Below, piece after piece: positions 1-11,345 of a stretch of DNA of 64,000 bases. Every line of letters starts with the position of its first letter. Position 1 is the first letter of the stretch. The notes under the pieces are model-generated. The model was not told the DNA's origin. It saw only the letters and a list, made by a program, of their open reading frames with translations, and ran no database searches. The stretch is taken from contig JAJEKV010000039.1 of assembly GCA_021234155.1 (NCBI GenBank), positions 8,199,077 to 8,263,076 of the forward strand, in the 5' to 3' direction. This DNA comes from Isoetes taiwanensis (taxonomy: Eukaryota > Streptophyta > Lycopodiopsida > Isoetales > Isoetaceae). A program made the translations under genes and the position numbers.

Positions 1-290
1 GAACAGAAAGGGAAAAAGGGCACGGGAAAAAAGGGAAGGGTGGGGAAAGGATGAAAAGAAAGGAAAAAAATCTGCACAAAAGGGAAATAGAAAAAGGGAA
101 GGAGAAAGGCAAGTGAAGGGGGAAGGGTTTAAGAAAAGAAATAAGGGAAAATGGAAAAAGAGAATGTGTAGGAAATTTAAGAAAGGGAAAAAAAAGGGAA
201 ATGTGTAGGAAAATGATGCAAAAAGAAAAAAAAAAGGGGGAAATAAGGGAGAGCAAATGGCAAAGGCAAAGGGAAACAGTATTGAATGCA
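1..290. repeat. Purine-rich low-complexity tract
   Basis: Almost pure A/G on the plus strand, made of irregular GGGAAAAAGG-like blocks. It looks like the reverse complement of the polypyrimidine tracts at 49.2-51.4 kb and is probably the same repeat family in the other orientation. No coding content. The left edge runs off the window. Confidence 0.8.
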
Positions 291-469
291 GAAAAATCTA
301 CATAGGTTCCCAACCTATGCCCAGCAACGCTAGGCACCATTACTAGTCAGGATAGAAAAAAATAAAGGAAGGGGATGAATCTACTGAGATATTATATCTG
401 ACGCAAGAAAATGAACAAGAGAAGAAAGAAGTTGAAGATAAAAATGAGATAAATTGTGCTTTTGCTATT

Positions 470-1400
470 CTTAACAAATTTGATGGAGCTAACACCATGT
501 ATGACAGTGGAGCTGAGAGGTCAGTATTCCAATCTATTGATCTACTCAAGAACATCAAGCAAGACTATTCCAGGAATGTTTAAATTGGAAATGGACAGTT
601 GCAATCAAGTGAAGGGAGTGGTTTGCTACAACTTACACACTTGCAAGGGGACATTGTAGATGTAGAAAATGTCCAGTTAGTAGACTTGGGCTATAGGTCA
701 TCTTTGACTTAAAGGCATTGTAAAATATTTTATGGAAATGACTTGGAGTTTTTGGCTCATGGATGTGGCAATTTGCATCAAATAAGAGGCAGCGCTTGTC
801 CAAGTATTAACTCAGCGAATGTACATGATATTGAACTGTGGCATAACAGATTGGCATATACAAATTGCAACAACATAAAATTTTTAGCTAAAAAGGATTG
901 GATTGAATATAATGTTCTGGAAATGTACAAATTCACTTGTGAGGGATGTATGCCTGGGAAAATAAATAGGTTGCCATTCACAAAAGCCAAACATAGGGCA
1001 AAGGAAGTGCTTGAATTAATCGATACTAATTTGTGTGACCTTCTAAATGTGAGAAAAATGACTAATAAGAGATGATTATAATAAAAGATGTGCATGCTTC
1101 TACCTTGCATGAAAATCACAAGCCATTATTGCATTAAAACACTTTGTGGCAGAAGTAAAAAAAAACATGCAAAAATGTTAAATGTACTAGGTCTGATTGT
1201 GGAAATGAGTAATTGTCAAACAAGTTTAAGCATTTCTGTATTTTTAATTGAATAAGAAGGTAATTAACCTGCAGGTATAGCCCTCAACGAAATGTTGTTG
1301 TAGAAAGGAAACTGAACAGTCATGGATGCAGTAAGAAGGAAAAACTGAACAATCATGGATGCAGTGAGTACAATGATTAAGCACAGTGGCCTACCAAACC
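470..1400 (+). pseudogene. Decayed Ty1/copia retrotransposon pol fragment
   Basis: Broken plus-strand frames read in copia order. A protease-like DSGAERSVF stretch lies near 500-530. A GAG-pre-integrase domain follows at about 830-1030, with the LWHNRLAYTN motif and the zinc ligands in CEGCMPGK, then the start of the integrase (ELIDTNLCDLL). A frameshifted trace of the integrase end, YSPQRNVVVERKLN, lies near 1275-1320. Stops and frameshifts separate all parts and no reverse transcriptase or LTR is visible, so this is a dead internal fragment. A 33-bp near-duplication (about 1306-1370) sits at its end. Confidence 0.75.
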
Positions 1401-2890
1401 ACCTTTGAAAAGAACCCTTGAAGACAGCTATCCTCATTCAGAACATGTTGCCATCAACCATACTGCAAGGTAATGAGCAAAGTCTCATTCATTTGAGAAA
1501 AAGAGCAGTATCATTTTGTTCCAAATAGCGTCCAAGGATGTATTTTGAAGTATATTATCGAGGTGGTCTAGGTTCCACCAAAGTTAGAGAGCCTGTGAAT
1601 ATGATTCATATCCTGCTCACGGTAAGGAGGCGAGTTAAATATATAACAAATGCTATAATATTTTGGTAGTTGCAGGGCCAGGCAAGTAAATAAATACATT
1701 ATATTTTGTCACAAAAAATGCCATTGCAATGTTTCGAATGTAAAATGTAAAATATTGACATAGACATTATTTAATATTATACAATTTATATGTTTCAAAG
1801 CAATTATATCAACTAATATTATATACACAAAATTTAAGATTCCTAAAGAAGTGCCTTTTATACATGTTTGCAATCTAGCCAAGCAAACTTCCGGCTCCTA
1901 TAAGCTCTTCTGCAAGATCGTAATGACAATCTAGGAAGCAGATTTCCTGCTTTCATGGTCTACTTTTTGCTTCCCAAGTTCGCAGCAGCAATTTGGCCAA
2001 GCTTGTACCTGTTATTTAAAAAAAAAGAAAAAAACTAGCAGTAGGCAAGTTTGAGGCAAAAAAGGGGAAGGAAAAAAGAGAGAGGGTGAATGATAAGAGC
2101 AAGAGAAGATGTTGTTTATGAAGAAAAATATCTTTGAACTATTGGATTTAATTGTTAAAGCATCGTTGAGGTTTTTAAACAGAAATAGAAATGCAAGAGT
2201 AAATTCAACGGTACCAAGCATATAAATGGCAACATTAAATTGAATGTATCTGAAGTAGCTTGTATGAGGGAGAATGTTTATTAATGGAGAACCTCGAGCT
2301 AAAGTTGATTTTTGTTCAAGTGTGTTCCTTCTGGCTAAAATTCCGTTTGAAGATAGGGGAGGATGGTGGCGTTTGACCACTTACGGCCGTGTGGAGGTGG
2401 ACAAAGTGGACAAAAAATGTTGATGTGAGAAGGAAAAGTTTTCGTAGAGGTTCCGTAAGGCCGAGAAGAGGATGGAGGTAGGTCAGAGAGGGCGTTTCTA
2501 CTGCTTAGATCTCAAGCGCGAGTAAGACTCTACTACTTTCTCTTAAAAAAGTGTTAGCATTGAGTTGGCATGTGAATGCATTCAGATAATGCTGGTGTAT
2601 AGTCAATGTTTTATGGACTGACCAAACAAGAGACTAGATAGTTATCACTTTTATTTAAGATAGTTTGATCCTTTTATTAGCTGCAAATATAGGTGCTTCG
2701 AACTTTGGATGGTAAGTTGGTCAAGTACTAGAGGATCCACCAAAGAAATAAGAGAATTCCTATAGATATAGTACAATTCATTATTCAATGAAGGGAAATG
2801 CATTCTTTGATCTTAGAAGTCTTTACAAATTATCCTACGTAAGAGAATTGGAAATCACAAATTATACAAAACAGTGACTCTAATAAAACC
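1401..2890. other. Intergenic, no gene seen
   Basis: AT-rich sequence with only short, unconvincing reading frames on either strand. Nothing recognisable. Confidence 0.5.
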
Positions 2891-3388
2891 ATGAATTATA
2901 CAACAACAGTTAGAGAACCTATTTCTCAAGACCACAAGACACAACAAAGGGATAGATTAATTACGCAGATTTCTACACTTCTGGCTCATATCTACCTTGC
3001 TCATCATAGAAGATGCAAGATGCAAGGGTTGGCAAAATGCTGTAACCAGGTCAACCCTTTATTCTCTCTAGCTTTCTCCTTGCAAAAAGGGTTTGTTCTA
3101 AGAAATAGGGCTCCGATAGCCTTGAATAAACATGAAGAGAAGGTATGGTTGACTTATTGGGTTGAATATGTAACTAGACTCTCATCGAATAGGTACAAAG
3201 GTAGGTTGGATCCTGACATGGTGAAATTAGATGCAATGTCTATGTTCGGTAAAGAAGCAGAGGTGTGTGAAACTGTGGAGGATATTGTTAGGAGGAAGGT
3301 TGTTAGGGATAAATTCAATACTACCCTTGTTCGGGAATGGACTGGTAAATCTCTAAGTTGTGCTTCCTTCGTTAGTTTTACGCGGTAG
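2891..3388 (+). CDS. Hypothetical ORF, 165 aa
   Basis: An uninterrupted ATG-initiated frame of 165 codons. The C-terminal half (about residues 80-165) is charged and has a plausible protein-like composition; the first half is rich in H, Q and T. I recognise no domain. It ends about 240 bases before the open frame leading into the LINE. It could be an exon of a decayed element or a chance frame. Confidence 0.2.
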   Translation: MNYTTTVREPISQDHKTQQRDRLITQISTLLAHIYLAHHRRCKMQGLAKCCNQVNPLFSLAFSLQKGFVLRNRAPIALNKHEEKVWLTYWVEYVTRLSSNRYKGRLDPDMVKLDAMSMFGKEAEVCETVEDIVRRKVVRDKFNTTLVREWTGKSLSCASFVSFTR

Positions 3389-3627
3389 TTCAAGTAAGAG
3401 TACCTTGACCTTGTTGTAAAAGACAGGTCTTCGGAGCAAATCTGTTCTTCAGTAAGAGAGAGTTATTTGCAAGCAAATAGAGGGTTGTTAACTTAATCTA
3501 GTCACATGTCAGTCTGCCACCTTAATCCATCACTTTGTATATCACAAAAAATGCTTCGTCGCACAAAACATATAATTATACAACCATTTTTCTATGGTTT
3601 GCATAAGATTCTGTTGTATTTGTGTGA

Positions 3628-4773
3628 GAGTATGCCAACAGTATTTATAGAGCGCATGCTATATTTCTTTTTAGTTTGCAATCCCAGCCTATTCATGCTG
3701 AACATGCAAAGCTTTGGGAAGCAATTGAGGGCGCAAAGTTGGAGTTTGTTGCTTGTCATATGACTGTGGAGCACCTAATGGTTGATATTGGCAAGCAAAG
3801 ACAAGATTTACTCCATCATGTCTCTGAGGTGTCTACGAGTTGTAATACTCGCATGCGAGCATTGGAAGAAAGCATGGTGACTGAGCTTGCTAAGGACACA
3901 TCTAATCGAGTTGCTGCCTTGGAACGTTCTTATTCTCATGCAACCAAGGCACCTCCACCTTCTTCTTCAAAGCATCATGATTCTAATGTGAGATCCATGC
4001 CTAGTTCATCCTCCCCCCAATTTCAAAACTCTCATGTAACAGGTTTTGCATCTACATCTGCACCTACATCTGTTCAGAGGCGTAGAGAATACATTGATAG
4101 GCACAACCGTCAGTGTAATCTGGTAATTCGTGGCATGCCAGAAGAAGCATCAGAGGACTTGCAACAGAAGGTACAGACTTTGGTGTTAGCTAAATTGGAC
4201 TTCACAACACCAGTTGTTGTCACTGCTGCACATAGGGTTGGAGCATTGCAGCCCCACCACCCGCGCATAATGAAATTTACAGTGCAAAATTTGAGTACTA
4301 AAATGGATATCCTCAAGCAGGCCAGGCAATTGAAAGGGACATCTCTCTATCTGGATTTTGATCTTACTAAGTCCCAACAGTTAGTCAGACGCCAGAATTT
4401 GCAAAAGGTCCAGGACATTCAAAAGAATGGTGGTAAGGCTGCACTAATTCGTGGAAAACTACGTATTTTTACACCATCACATGCAACTTTTGCTGACGCC
4501 TTTCATCATGCTAAGGCCACTCATACTGCTGGTGTTAAATTCCATTCTCCCATTTCCCATGCACACACCAACGCTGCAAATGCGCCTCGTGTTGTTCCAT
4601 CTTCTGCACCCACCACATCTTCTTCTGCTCAAGGCCATTCCTCTCACGATGTTGCTAATGGTACCCTTGATGCTGTTGCTGCTGCTGATGTTGCTGCTAC
4701 TGCTGCCACTGCCGCCTCTATTGCTCCAGCCTCCTCAGCTCGCACTGCTCATACTTCAAATGTACCTTCCTAG
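3628..4773 (+). CDS. LINE ORF1 protein (L1 ORF1p-like, RRM type)
   Basis: The open frame runs from 3628 to the TAG at 4771-4773; the first in-frame ATG is at 3760, so the N-terminus is unsure. The first ~75 residues are helical and charged, coiled-coil-like. A Ser/Pro/His-rich linker follows. Residues ~135-265 resemble the L1 ORF1 RRM plus C-terminal domain: an NLVIRGMPEE strand, then AHRVG, then a region matching the family's Arg-x-Lys strand and DLTKSQQ helix. The last ~90 residues are Ala/Ser/His low complexity. No CCHC zinc knuckle is present, unlike many angiosperm L1 ORF1 proteins. By family knowledge it would bind and chaperone LINE RNA. Confidence 0.8.
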   Translation, partial: EYANSIYRAHAIFLFSLQSQPIHAEHAKLWEAIEGAKLEFVACHMTVEHLMVDIGKQRQDLLHHVSEVSTSCNTRMRALEESMVTELAKDTSNRVAALERSYSHATKAPPPSSSKHHDSNVRSMPSSSSPQFQNSHVTGFASTSAPTSVQRRREYIDRHNRQCNLVIRGMPEEASEDLQQKVQTLVLAKLDFTTPVVVTAAHRVGALQPHHPRIMKFTVQNLSTKMDILKQARQLKGTSLYLDFDLTKSQQLVRRQNLQKVQDIQKNGGKAALIRGKLRIFTPSHATFADAFHHAKATHTAGVKFHSPISHAHTNAANAPRVVPSSAPTTSSSAQGHSSHDVANGTLDAVAAADVAATAATAASIAPASSARTAHTSNVPS

Positions 4774-4776
4774 GAA

Positions 4777-7700
4777 ATGTGCCTTCGGTTGGTGTCTTGG
4801 AATTGTCGAGGTTTTCCATGGCGTAAAGGTGATGGCTTGAATCCCATTGCAAAAGATATGGATATCCTTCTGCTCATGGAAACGTGGGAGCATTCAACCA
4901 AACGGCTACCTCATTTTACAGGCTATCAATTCTTTTCATTATTTAATGAATGTCATGGGCAACGAGGTTGCGGTGGAGTTGCTTGCTATTTCAAGGATGC
5001 CCTTGCCCCATATATCACGCTTCATAAAGCTGATAGATATAATCGCTACATGTGGATCAAACTTCATTGCCACAATAGTAGTACCATTTTTGTTGCTGCC
5101 TGTTACTTTCCACCTACATCATCACCTTTTTATGATGAATATGATGTCGCTCGCAGTGATCCCTATGGTGATCTTTATGATGACATTGCTCAATTCAAAC
5201 AGTTGGGGCATGTTATTCTTCTTGGTGATTTCAACGCTCGCACTGCTGAAATGCAAGCTGCTCAACTCATACTTGAGGATGTTCGTGACCCTTTATGGAT
5301 GTCTGCTAATGATATAGTCTTTCCACGTTCATCGCCGGATGCTAAGAAACCCGTCTCAACATTTGGAAGGGAGCTCATCCAGTTGTGTGAAGTCTTTGAG
5401 ATGGTACTTTGTAATGGCTTAGAGCAATGGCCACACTCTAAAGGTATTACATGCAGACAGGATAGGCAGGGTGGTGGTACTAGTGTTGTTGATTATGTCA
5501 TTTCCCAAGTGCAAGCCTTGGATCTCATTTCAGACTTTCGAATTGGCACAAGGCATAGAGATGAGGAGATAAAATCTGATCACTATCCACTTTATTTGTC
5601 ATTAAAGTGGCAGCTTCCACCTCTTCAACCCATTGCTATCCAGGCTCCTGCATTCGCTTGACTTAGCGAATATGAACAGACATTAGCTCCTGCGCTTGCA
5701 GGTATTTTGGATTACCCAACTCTTCAAGAGCGTAATGCAGCATTTGCTGATGCTTTGCTTACTTCTGCTGTCTCTTGCTTTGGTACACGCACTTCTGGTG
5801 TTGCTCATGCTGGTAGGAAATCCTTTCCTAGAAATGCCTGGTTTGATGAAGACTGCAAGCAGCTTAAAAAACAATTGCGAACGATAGTTGAGCCAGATAT
5901 GCGACATAATGCCATTCAGAATTATAAGTCTGTTTTGAAACGCAAGAAGACACGCTTTGTTGCTGAGCATCAGAAGCAAATGTTTGAATTACTGCTACGT
6001 GAGCCTCGGACCTTCTGGCATAAAATATTATATCGGCCACCTCCTACTCTTGGACATATTTCTATGCAGCAATGGGATGAGCGATTGGTCCACTTATATG
6101 ATCATCCTGGGGTCCTTAATTCTGTGCCTCCTTTGGTAGGTGATATTCTTCAATTCACAGAGGAAGAAGTCAAAGAAGGACTGCGGCATCTATCTAATGG
6201 CAAGTCTCCTGATCTTCAAGGTTTGCAAGCAGAATTGCTTAAATGGGGGGGTCCGCTATTGCTTCCAATCATCACTACTTTTTTAAATCAAGCTTTACAA
6301 GAAGGCTTGTCAGAAACTTGGGCTGTCAGTAAGGTTGTACCAATTTACAAAGCAGGTGATAAGCATGACCCTTCTAATTATCGCATGATCATGGTAAGTT
6401 CCATATTTTCAAAGCTCTTAGCCAGTCGTACTGAGAAGCAGTTGACATCATGGGCAGAACATACTGGTGTACGTGCTGTAGGACAGGCAGGCTTTCGTCC
6501 ATGCCATTCTACAATAGACCATATTTTCACATTGCGCATGCTTATTGAACATAGTCGAAGTCTGAAACAAGATCTCTATATATGCTTTGTGGATTTTACT
6601 TCAGCTTTTATACAGTACCATGCGAGCTTCCTTGGCAGCGCTTGCAGGCACTTGGGGTTCCACAAGATCTTCAAAATGCAGTTTATCGGCTCTATGAAAG
6701 GGTTTTTGCTAAATTTCCAGCATCAAGTACTCAAATCACTAGCAATATTGGAGTTCGTCAAAGTTGCCCCTTATCTCCTACACTCTTTGGCTTGTACATT
6801 GATCAATTGGAAGAATGGCTTGATAATCAAGGCGGCAGAGGTCCACATTTGGCACACTATATCATTAGGCAACTTATGTATGCTGATGATGTTTCACTTC
6901 TGGCATATACTGCTGCTAGTATGCAGCAACATTTACATGCTCTGCACAGTTTTTGTGAGAACACAGGTTTACGTGTTAATCTCCAAAAGACCAAGCTTTT
7001 GGTAGTTCAATCTTCTCGTCACAATGTTCCCCCTATGCACTATGATAGCCGCGAAGTTGAAGTTGTAGATAGCTACAAGTATCTTGGTGTAGAATTCTGT
7101 AAGAACACACTTTGGAAACAGTGTATTACCAAGCGGGTGGCTGCTGGATGGACAGCACTCTATGCAATGCAAAACAATTGTTTTCGCGCAGAAATTCATG
7201 ATTGGCCACGGAAAGCCCACTTGTTTCGGGCTTTGGTAGAGCCTGTTTTACTGTATGGTTCTGAAGTGTGGGGGCCTGCCATTAGTGCTAGTGCTTGGGA
7301 GAGCTTGGAGCGGGTGCAAAAGTCCTTTCTCACTTACAGCCTCGGAGATAAAACAACGGTGCCCTATGCTATTCTTTTACAAGAGACAGGTTTTTGGCCT
7401 CTTCAACATTCTGCCATGAAGCGCCATCTCCACTATATCTGCAAGGTGCACCACATGGATGATGTTAGGTATCCTGTTCTTGCACTTGCCATGGCTGAAT
7501 CTCCTCAGCGTTCGAAACGATGTTGGAAAGAGCATTGCACTACATGGTTTGCCCGTTGGGCTGTGCAACCAAAGCACTGCCTGATGCTTGCCAGTTCTGA
7601 TCTTGAGCTTTTGCAACAATATCTCAATGGTCATTTTTCTCAAAAGATATGGGACGCAGTTACTTTGGCCCAAGTGAAAACTGGTCATTATCATGGCCAC

Positions 7701-8066
7701 ATAAATCCCACCTTGGTACCAGGGCCCCAAGCTTATTTGCTTGCTTTATTGTCCAGGAACAAGCTTGTAGCTATTGCATCAATTCGCACGGGGTCCCATA
7801 GGCTACGGATTGAGACAGGTAGATGGGAGCGGCCGCAATTGCCGCGAGAAGCGAGACTATGTGCCTGTTGCCAGTTACAGGTTATTGAAGATGAAAGCCA
7901 TACTCTTCTGAGTTGCCCTGCTTTTGAGATAGTCCGGAATCATTTTTTGACCTTAGCATTCCATTCCACGCTTCCACAACTTCTCAGAGCACCATCTGTG
8001 CATGACTTGGCATTATACATACTTGAGGTTCTAGATAAACGTCTGCAATTACTGAGCCCTCAGTAG
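4777..8066 (+). pseudogene. LINE ORF2: APE endonuclease / reverse transcriptase, two lesions
   Basis: The ATG at 4777 follows the ORF1 stop after a single GAA codon, in the same frame. The endonuclease spans ~4777-5640 with its catalytic motifs in place: SWNCRG, METW, GDFNAR and SDHYPL. An in-frame TGA at 5659-5661 interrupts the linker. The reverse transcriptase follows: SNYRMI region, QAGFRP, motif A as VDFTSAF, then a one-base loss at 6609/6610 that shifts the frame just before the second Asp of AFD. Reading resumes in the third frame with RQSCPLSP and LMYADD intact. The C-terminus carries a CACC...H....C zinc-like motif (about 7859-7925). The element needs a CGA-type codon and one base back to be open; I see no other disruption. 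Confidence 0.88.
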
Positions 8067-8102
8067 TCATTATCTCTGCTTGTCTAGTATCATCATTACT
8101 GC

Positions 8103-8127
8103 AAAGGTTTTGCCCTTGAAAACCTTT
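8103..8127 (+). other. LINE 3' UTR hairpin
   Basis: A perfect 9-bp stem (AAAGGTTTT / AAAACCTTT) with a 7-base loop (GCCCTTG), 37 bases after the ORF2 stop. The same hairpin is kept in the second copy at 50794-50818. By analogy with LINEs whose RT recognises a 3' stem-loop, it may be the template recognition site; this is inference. Confidence 0.6.
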
Positions 8128-8216
8128 CGAGGCAGGGGTTTTTTAATCCTAGTAGTAATGATTGTACTAGCCCATTGTATGGGTCCCATGACCTATTGGT
8201 CTCCGTGGACGTTAAA

Positions 8217-8241
8217 AAAACTATTCTATTCTATTCTATTC
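8217..8241 (+). repeat. (TTCTA)n LINE tail
   Basis: About four TTCTA units directly after an A-run closing the LINE 3' UTR. The same tail occurs on the two other LINE 3' ends in the window, so it belongs to the element and is not a chance microsatellite. Confidence 0.8.
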
Positions 8242-8252
8242 CTATAATTTTA

Positions 8253-8362
8253 GCATGCATGCATACAATGCATGCACGCAGTGCATGCATACCATGCATG
8301 CATGCAATGCATGCACTTTGCAATTCATGCACACGGTGTATGCATACTATGCAATGCATGCA
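8253..8362. repeat. TGCATGCA-rich palindromic repeat
   Basis: Dense overlapping ATGCATGC words, repeated about ten times in 110 bases, directly after the LINE tail. CATGCATG is the RY element bound by B3 factors in seed promoters, but here the density suggests a simple repeat. Confidence 0.7.
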
Positions 8363-10065
8363 TGTTGAGTCCCTTTAGTACTTAACACCATGCAAGGCAC
8401 ATTGCTTACTTCCTTTTGTGGCCATATAGGTATTTTCACATAAAAGACATACAACATTCATCTTCACGGTAAATTTGCAGATTAGCTTTGTTTGTATGAG
8501 GGCTAGAATTCACAAATCCCCAGTTTATACAGATATAGTTTATTGTGCTCGAGTAGCAAACTGTGGTACTATGTTCATGCAGGCAGCAAGGTCCGGTACT
8601 ATGTTCATGAGAATCTCGTTGCTTTTGCTTGTATTTTAGTCCTTCAAAGAAGAACAGAAGGATATACCTCTCAAAGCATAATTTGCAAGCCTCTTCGTCA
8701 TGTGCATCCATCTGAAGAAAGCTTTGAAGTAAGTTTTTCCAAGTTGTATGATTGCATAGTTGTGATTTGCATGTTGGGCAAGGGTTATTCCACATGAGAT
8801 CAAAGTTGCAAGTTGTAATAAGCTAACTTACTGCAATGAACAAATTTAATTATAGGATGTTTTGAAATGTAATTCCAATTTGTATCCTGATTACAACATA
8901 ATATTATTATGCATATATTGGCATACATTTTATTATTATTTACACCTTTGTTTGTCAATTGTAATGTAAGTGTAAGATTCGTTATTGTTATTCCTTTCCT
9001 TTATTTGTTCGTTTTATTGTTTGCGACAAGGTTTCCTTCGACTCTAAACATATGTCAATGGTCTGGGAGGCCATGATATATTTCTAAGGTATTTGAGGCT
9101 GCAAGGCAATCTACCAAAGAAGAAGGTATGCTTGATTAGGGACACTTCTTTGTATTCTACAATATATGGTATTCCATGTTCTTTACTGTATCAATATTAT
9201 TTCATACCGCATGACCCAGTTTCCATGTAGTTCCATTGCAACACTAAGAATGGAGCTCGTGTTATATAGAACCACCCTCGGGGCCACAAAAAAAAATTGG
9301 ATCCGTGCACATCTCACATATCAGTCTGTATTTTAACATCAAGTCACATGTCAGCCAAACAGAAGTTGCATTTGTAAGGCATCTAATCCATCTAAGGCAA
9401 ATAAACAATCTAATCTAGATAGATGAAGGAGGAATCAACAAGATATTGCAAGAGCATCTAGGTAGTTTACATTTACTAATATTGATATTTGGGTGATATT
9501 TCCCATCTAACACCTTGAAGTACTATGCTTGGGCTTTTACAAATATAAAGACAAGAGAGACTTCACACTAGGGATCATGAGAAAATGGGCTTCAAATTTA
9601 AGATTAACAAAATTGTTTATATAGAGACAATTCAAAATATAAATAGATGGCAAAATAGGCAGGCAATAAATTTAGGCATTTTGACATGTCTCCTGTTTCT
9701 AGAATGACAAACTCAATTACATATGTCTTGTAAGAGATGGATCAAAAACAAAAACCAACTTATAAAGGACAAAAATAAATCATACAAAAGATAGTGCAAT
9801 GAAACAAACAAAATCCAATATAGAAGGGCATAAATAAATAACTTACCTACCTAGAAAAGGGGTGTGCTTCAAAATTTTGGCATTTCAAACTGCAATATCG
9901 GAAGTCCCGAAAGGTTGCTGCGATAAATTTCTTATACATCTAGATATTCTTCACGTAAACCACAGGTAAGTGAAAATTCCTATGGGTTACAATGTACGTT
10001 TTTTACGTAATATGAGTTTCTGAAGGCCCAGGCCGCGCCGTCATAGCTCCATCAAGAACCTCTCA
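8363..10065. other. Intergenic, no gene seen
   Basis: AT-rich sequence with short frames only. Nothing I can support. Confidence 0.5.
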
Positions 10066-10069
10066 AATG

Positions 10070-10151
10070 GTTTTGAATGCTTCTGATGTTTTTTTATAGC
10101 GAAATTCTGGGGAGAGGATTCGGCTATAAAAAAACATTAGAAGCATTCAAA
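10070..10151. mobile_element. Short foldback (MITE-like) hairpin
   Basis: Two ~29-base arms (10071-10100 and 10122-10151) are reverse complements with about one mismatch, around a ~21-base loop. Each arm contains the GAAGCATTCAAA / TTTGAATGCTTC words. Size and symmetry suggest a very small foldback element; no target duplication was identified. Confidence 0.6.
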
Positions 10152-10527
10152 AACTTTGGGGGCTTGGTTGGAGAAATTACCCGGAAGTCTTGTAGGCTAT
10201 CGATTCAAATCACAAAAACTCGTGTGAAGAAAACATTTGACGGATATGGTCCCGTGAAAAATCTTGACACCTTAGAAAAAGTGACTGGCACAACATAAAG
10301 TGACGGAAATTTGACAACGTGTCACAACTTTTCCCAGTTTTTCTACGAATACTTATGGTTTTTTTTTTTAGATTTAGGTCAGGCTAGAGTTTACTATGAG
10401 CGCCATCAGGAGAGGGGAGAGGCTCAGATCGAAGTTAACAAATTTGATTCTTCTTCGAATATTATTTTAACAATCTACTGCACCATACCCAGAGCTAGAT
10501 ATCTGCTGCCATATGCCATACCCACAT

Positions 10528-11345
10528 GCCTCAAATGAATTCTAGTTTTTTTTTTGGTTTGAATTCTAAAATTTTTTGTCACAAGGGGTGGTGGCGTCCC
10601 TAAGGCCCCGAAGGGGCCAAAAAAATTTTTTTGCAACACAAACCATTAACATCCAACATATAAAAATTAAATCCCCCAACACATAACAACCAACACATAA
10701 CAACCATTGACATTAACAACCAACACATAACTACCATTGACATTAATTAACACAACCATTGAGTCCAACACATTTAAATTAAAATCCCCCTTAAACCCCC
10801 TTTGGTTTGGGTGCATATTCACACGGGGGGTGACTCCGGGCAACGAGAGCTGTTGGATAGGCATATTCACCCCTTATTCCTTAATCTACACCGTACGTAA
10901 AGTTCCTCGTTTGTGGGGTATGCAAGTACAAAATTTGCTATACTGTATAACAAGATTCACAAAATACTATAAGATTTCAAGCGGAATACTATATGGTGTT
11001 GATTTCGTACATGCAAAATACAATTATGAGGGCTCTCACGCCGCCCCTACGTCCCCCGTGTGAATATGCACCCAAACCAAAGGGGTTTAAGGGGATTTTA
11101 ATTTAAATGTGTTGGACCCAATGGTTGTGTTAATTAATGTCAATGGTAGTTATGTGTTGGTTGTTAATGTCAATGGTTGTTATGTGTTGGTTGTTATGTG
11201 TTGGGGATTTAATTTTTATATGTTGGATGTTAATGGTTTGTGTTGCAAAAATTTTTTGCCCTTCTGGCCTTAGGGGATCACCACCCTCCCGGTGACAAAA
11301 ATTTTAGAATTCAAACCAAAAAAAAAACTAGAATTCATTTGAGGC
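10528..11345. mobile_element. Foldback DNA element with ~300-bp terminal inverted repeats
   Basis: The left arm, 10528-10830, and right arm, 11053-11345, are near-perfect reverse complements apart from small indels in homopolymers. They start with GCCTCAAATGAATTCTAG and contain short internal repeats of ACATAACAACC type. The 222-base interior has no coding capacity. A third copy of one arm lies at 48967-49230, and homology with that copy continues about 66 bases past the right arm (to ~11411), so the true element may be longer or the left arm truncated. A non-autonomous foldback transposon is the simplest reading. Confidence 0.85.

Larger units (their letters stand above)
3628..8241 (+). mobile_element. 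Near-full-length L1-like LINE retrotransposon
   Basis: A non-LTR retrotransposon on the plus strand: ORF1 (RRM-type nucleic-acid-binding protein), ORF2 (APE endonuclease, reverse transcriptase, C-terminal Cys/His motif), a short 3' UTR with a hairpin, and a pentanucleotide (TTCTA)n tail instead of poly(A). The 5' end is uncertain: the ORF1 frame is open from 3628 but has no early ATG, so the copy may be slightly 5'-truncated. ORF2 has one in-frame TGA and one frameshift, so this copy is probably inactive, yet recent enough for all domains to be read. Two shorter copies of its 3' end lie near 49.6 and 49.9-50.9 kb. Confidence 0.9.

Noticed and set aside
4451-4840. 129-codon Leu/Met/His-rich frame
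   Set aside because: Shadow of the Ala-rich end of LINE ORF1.
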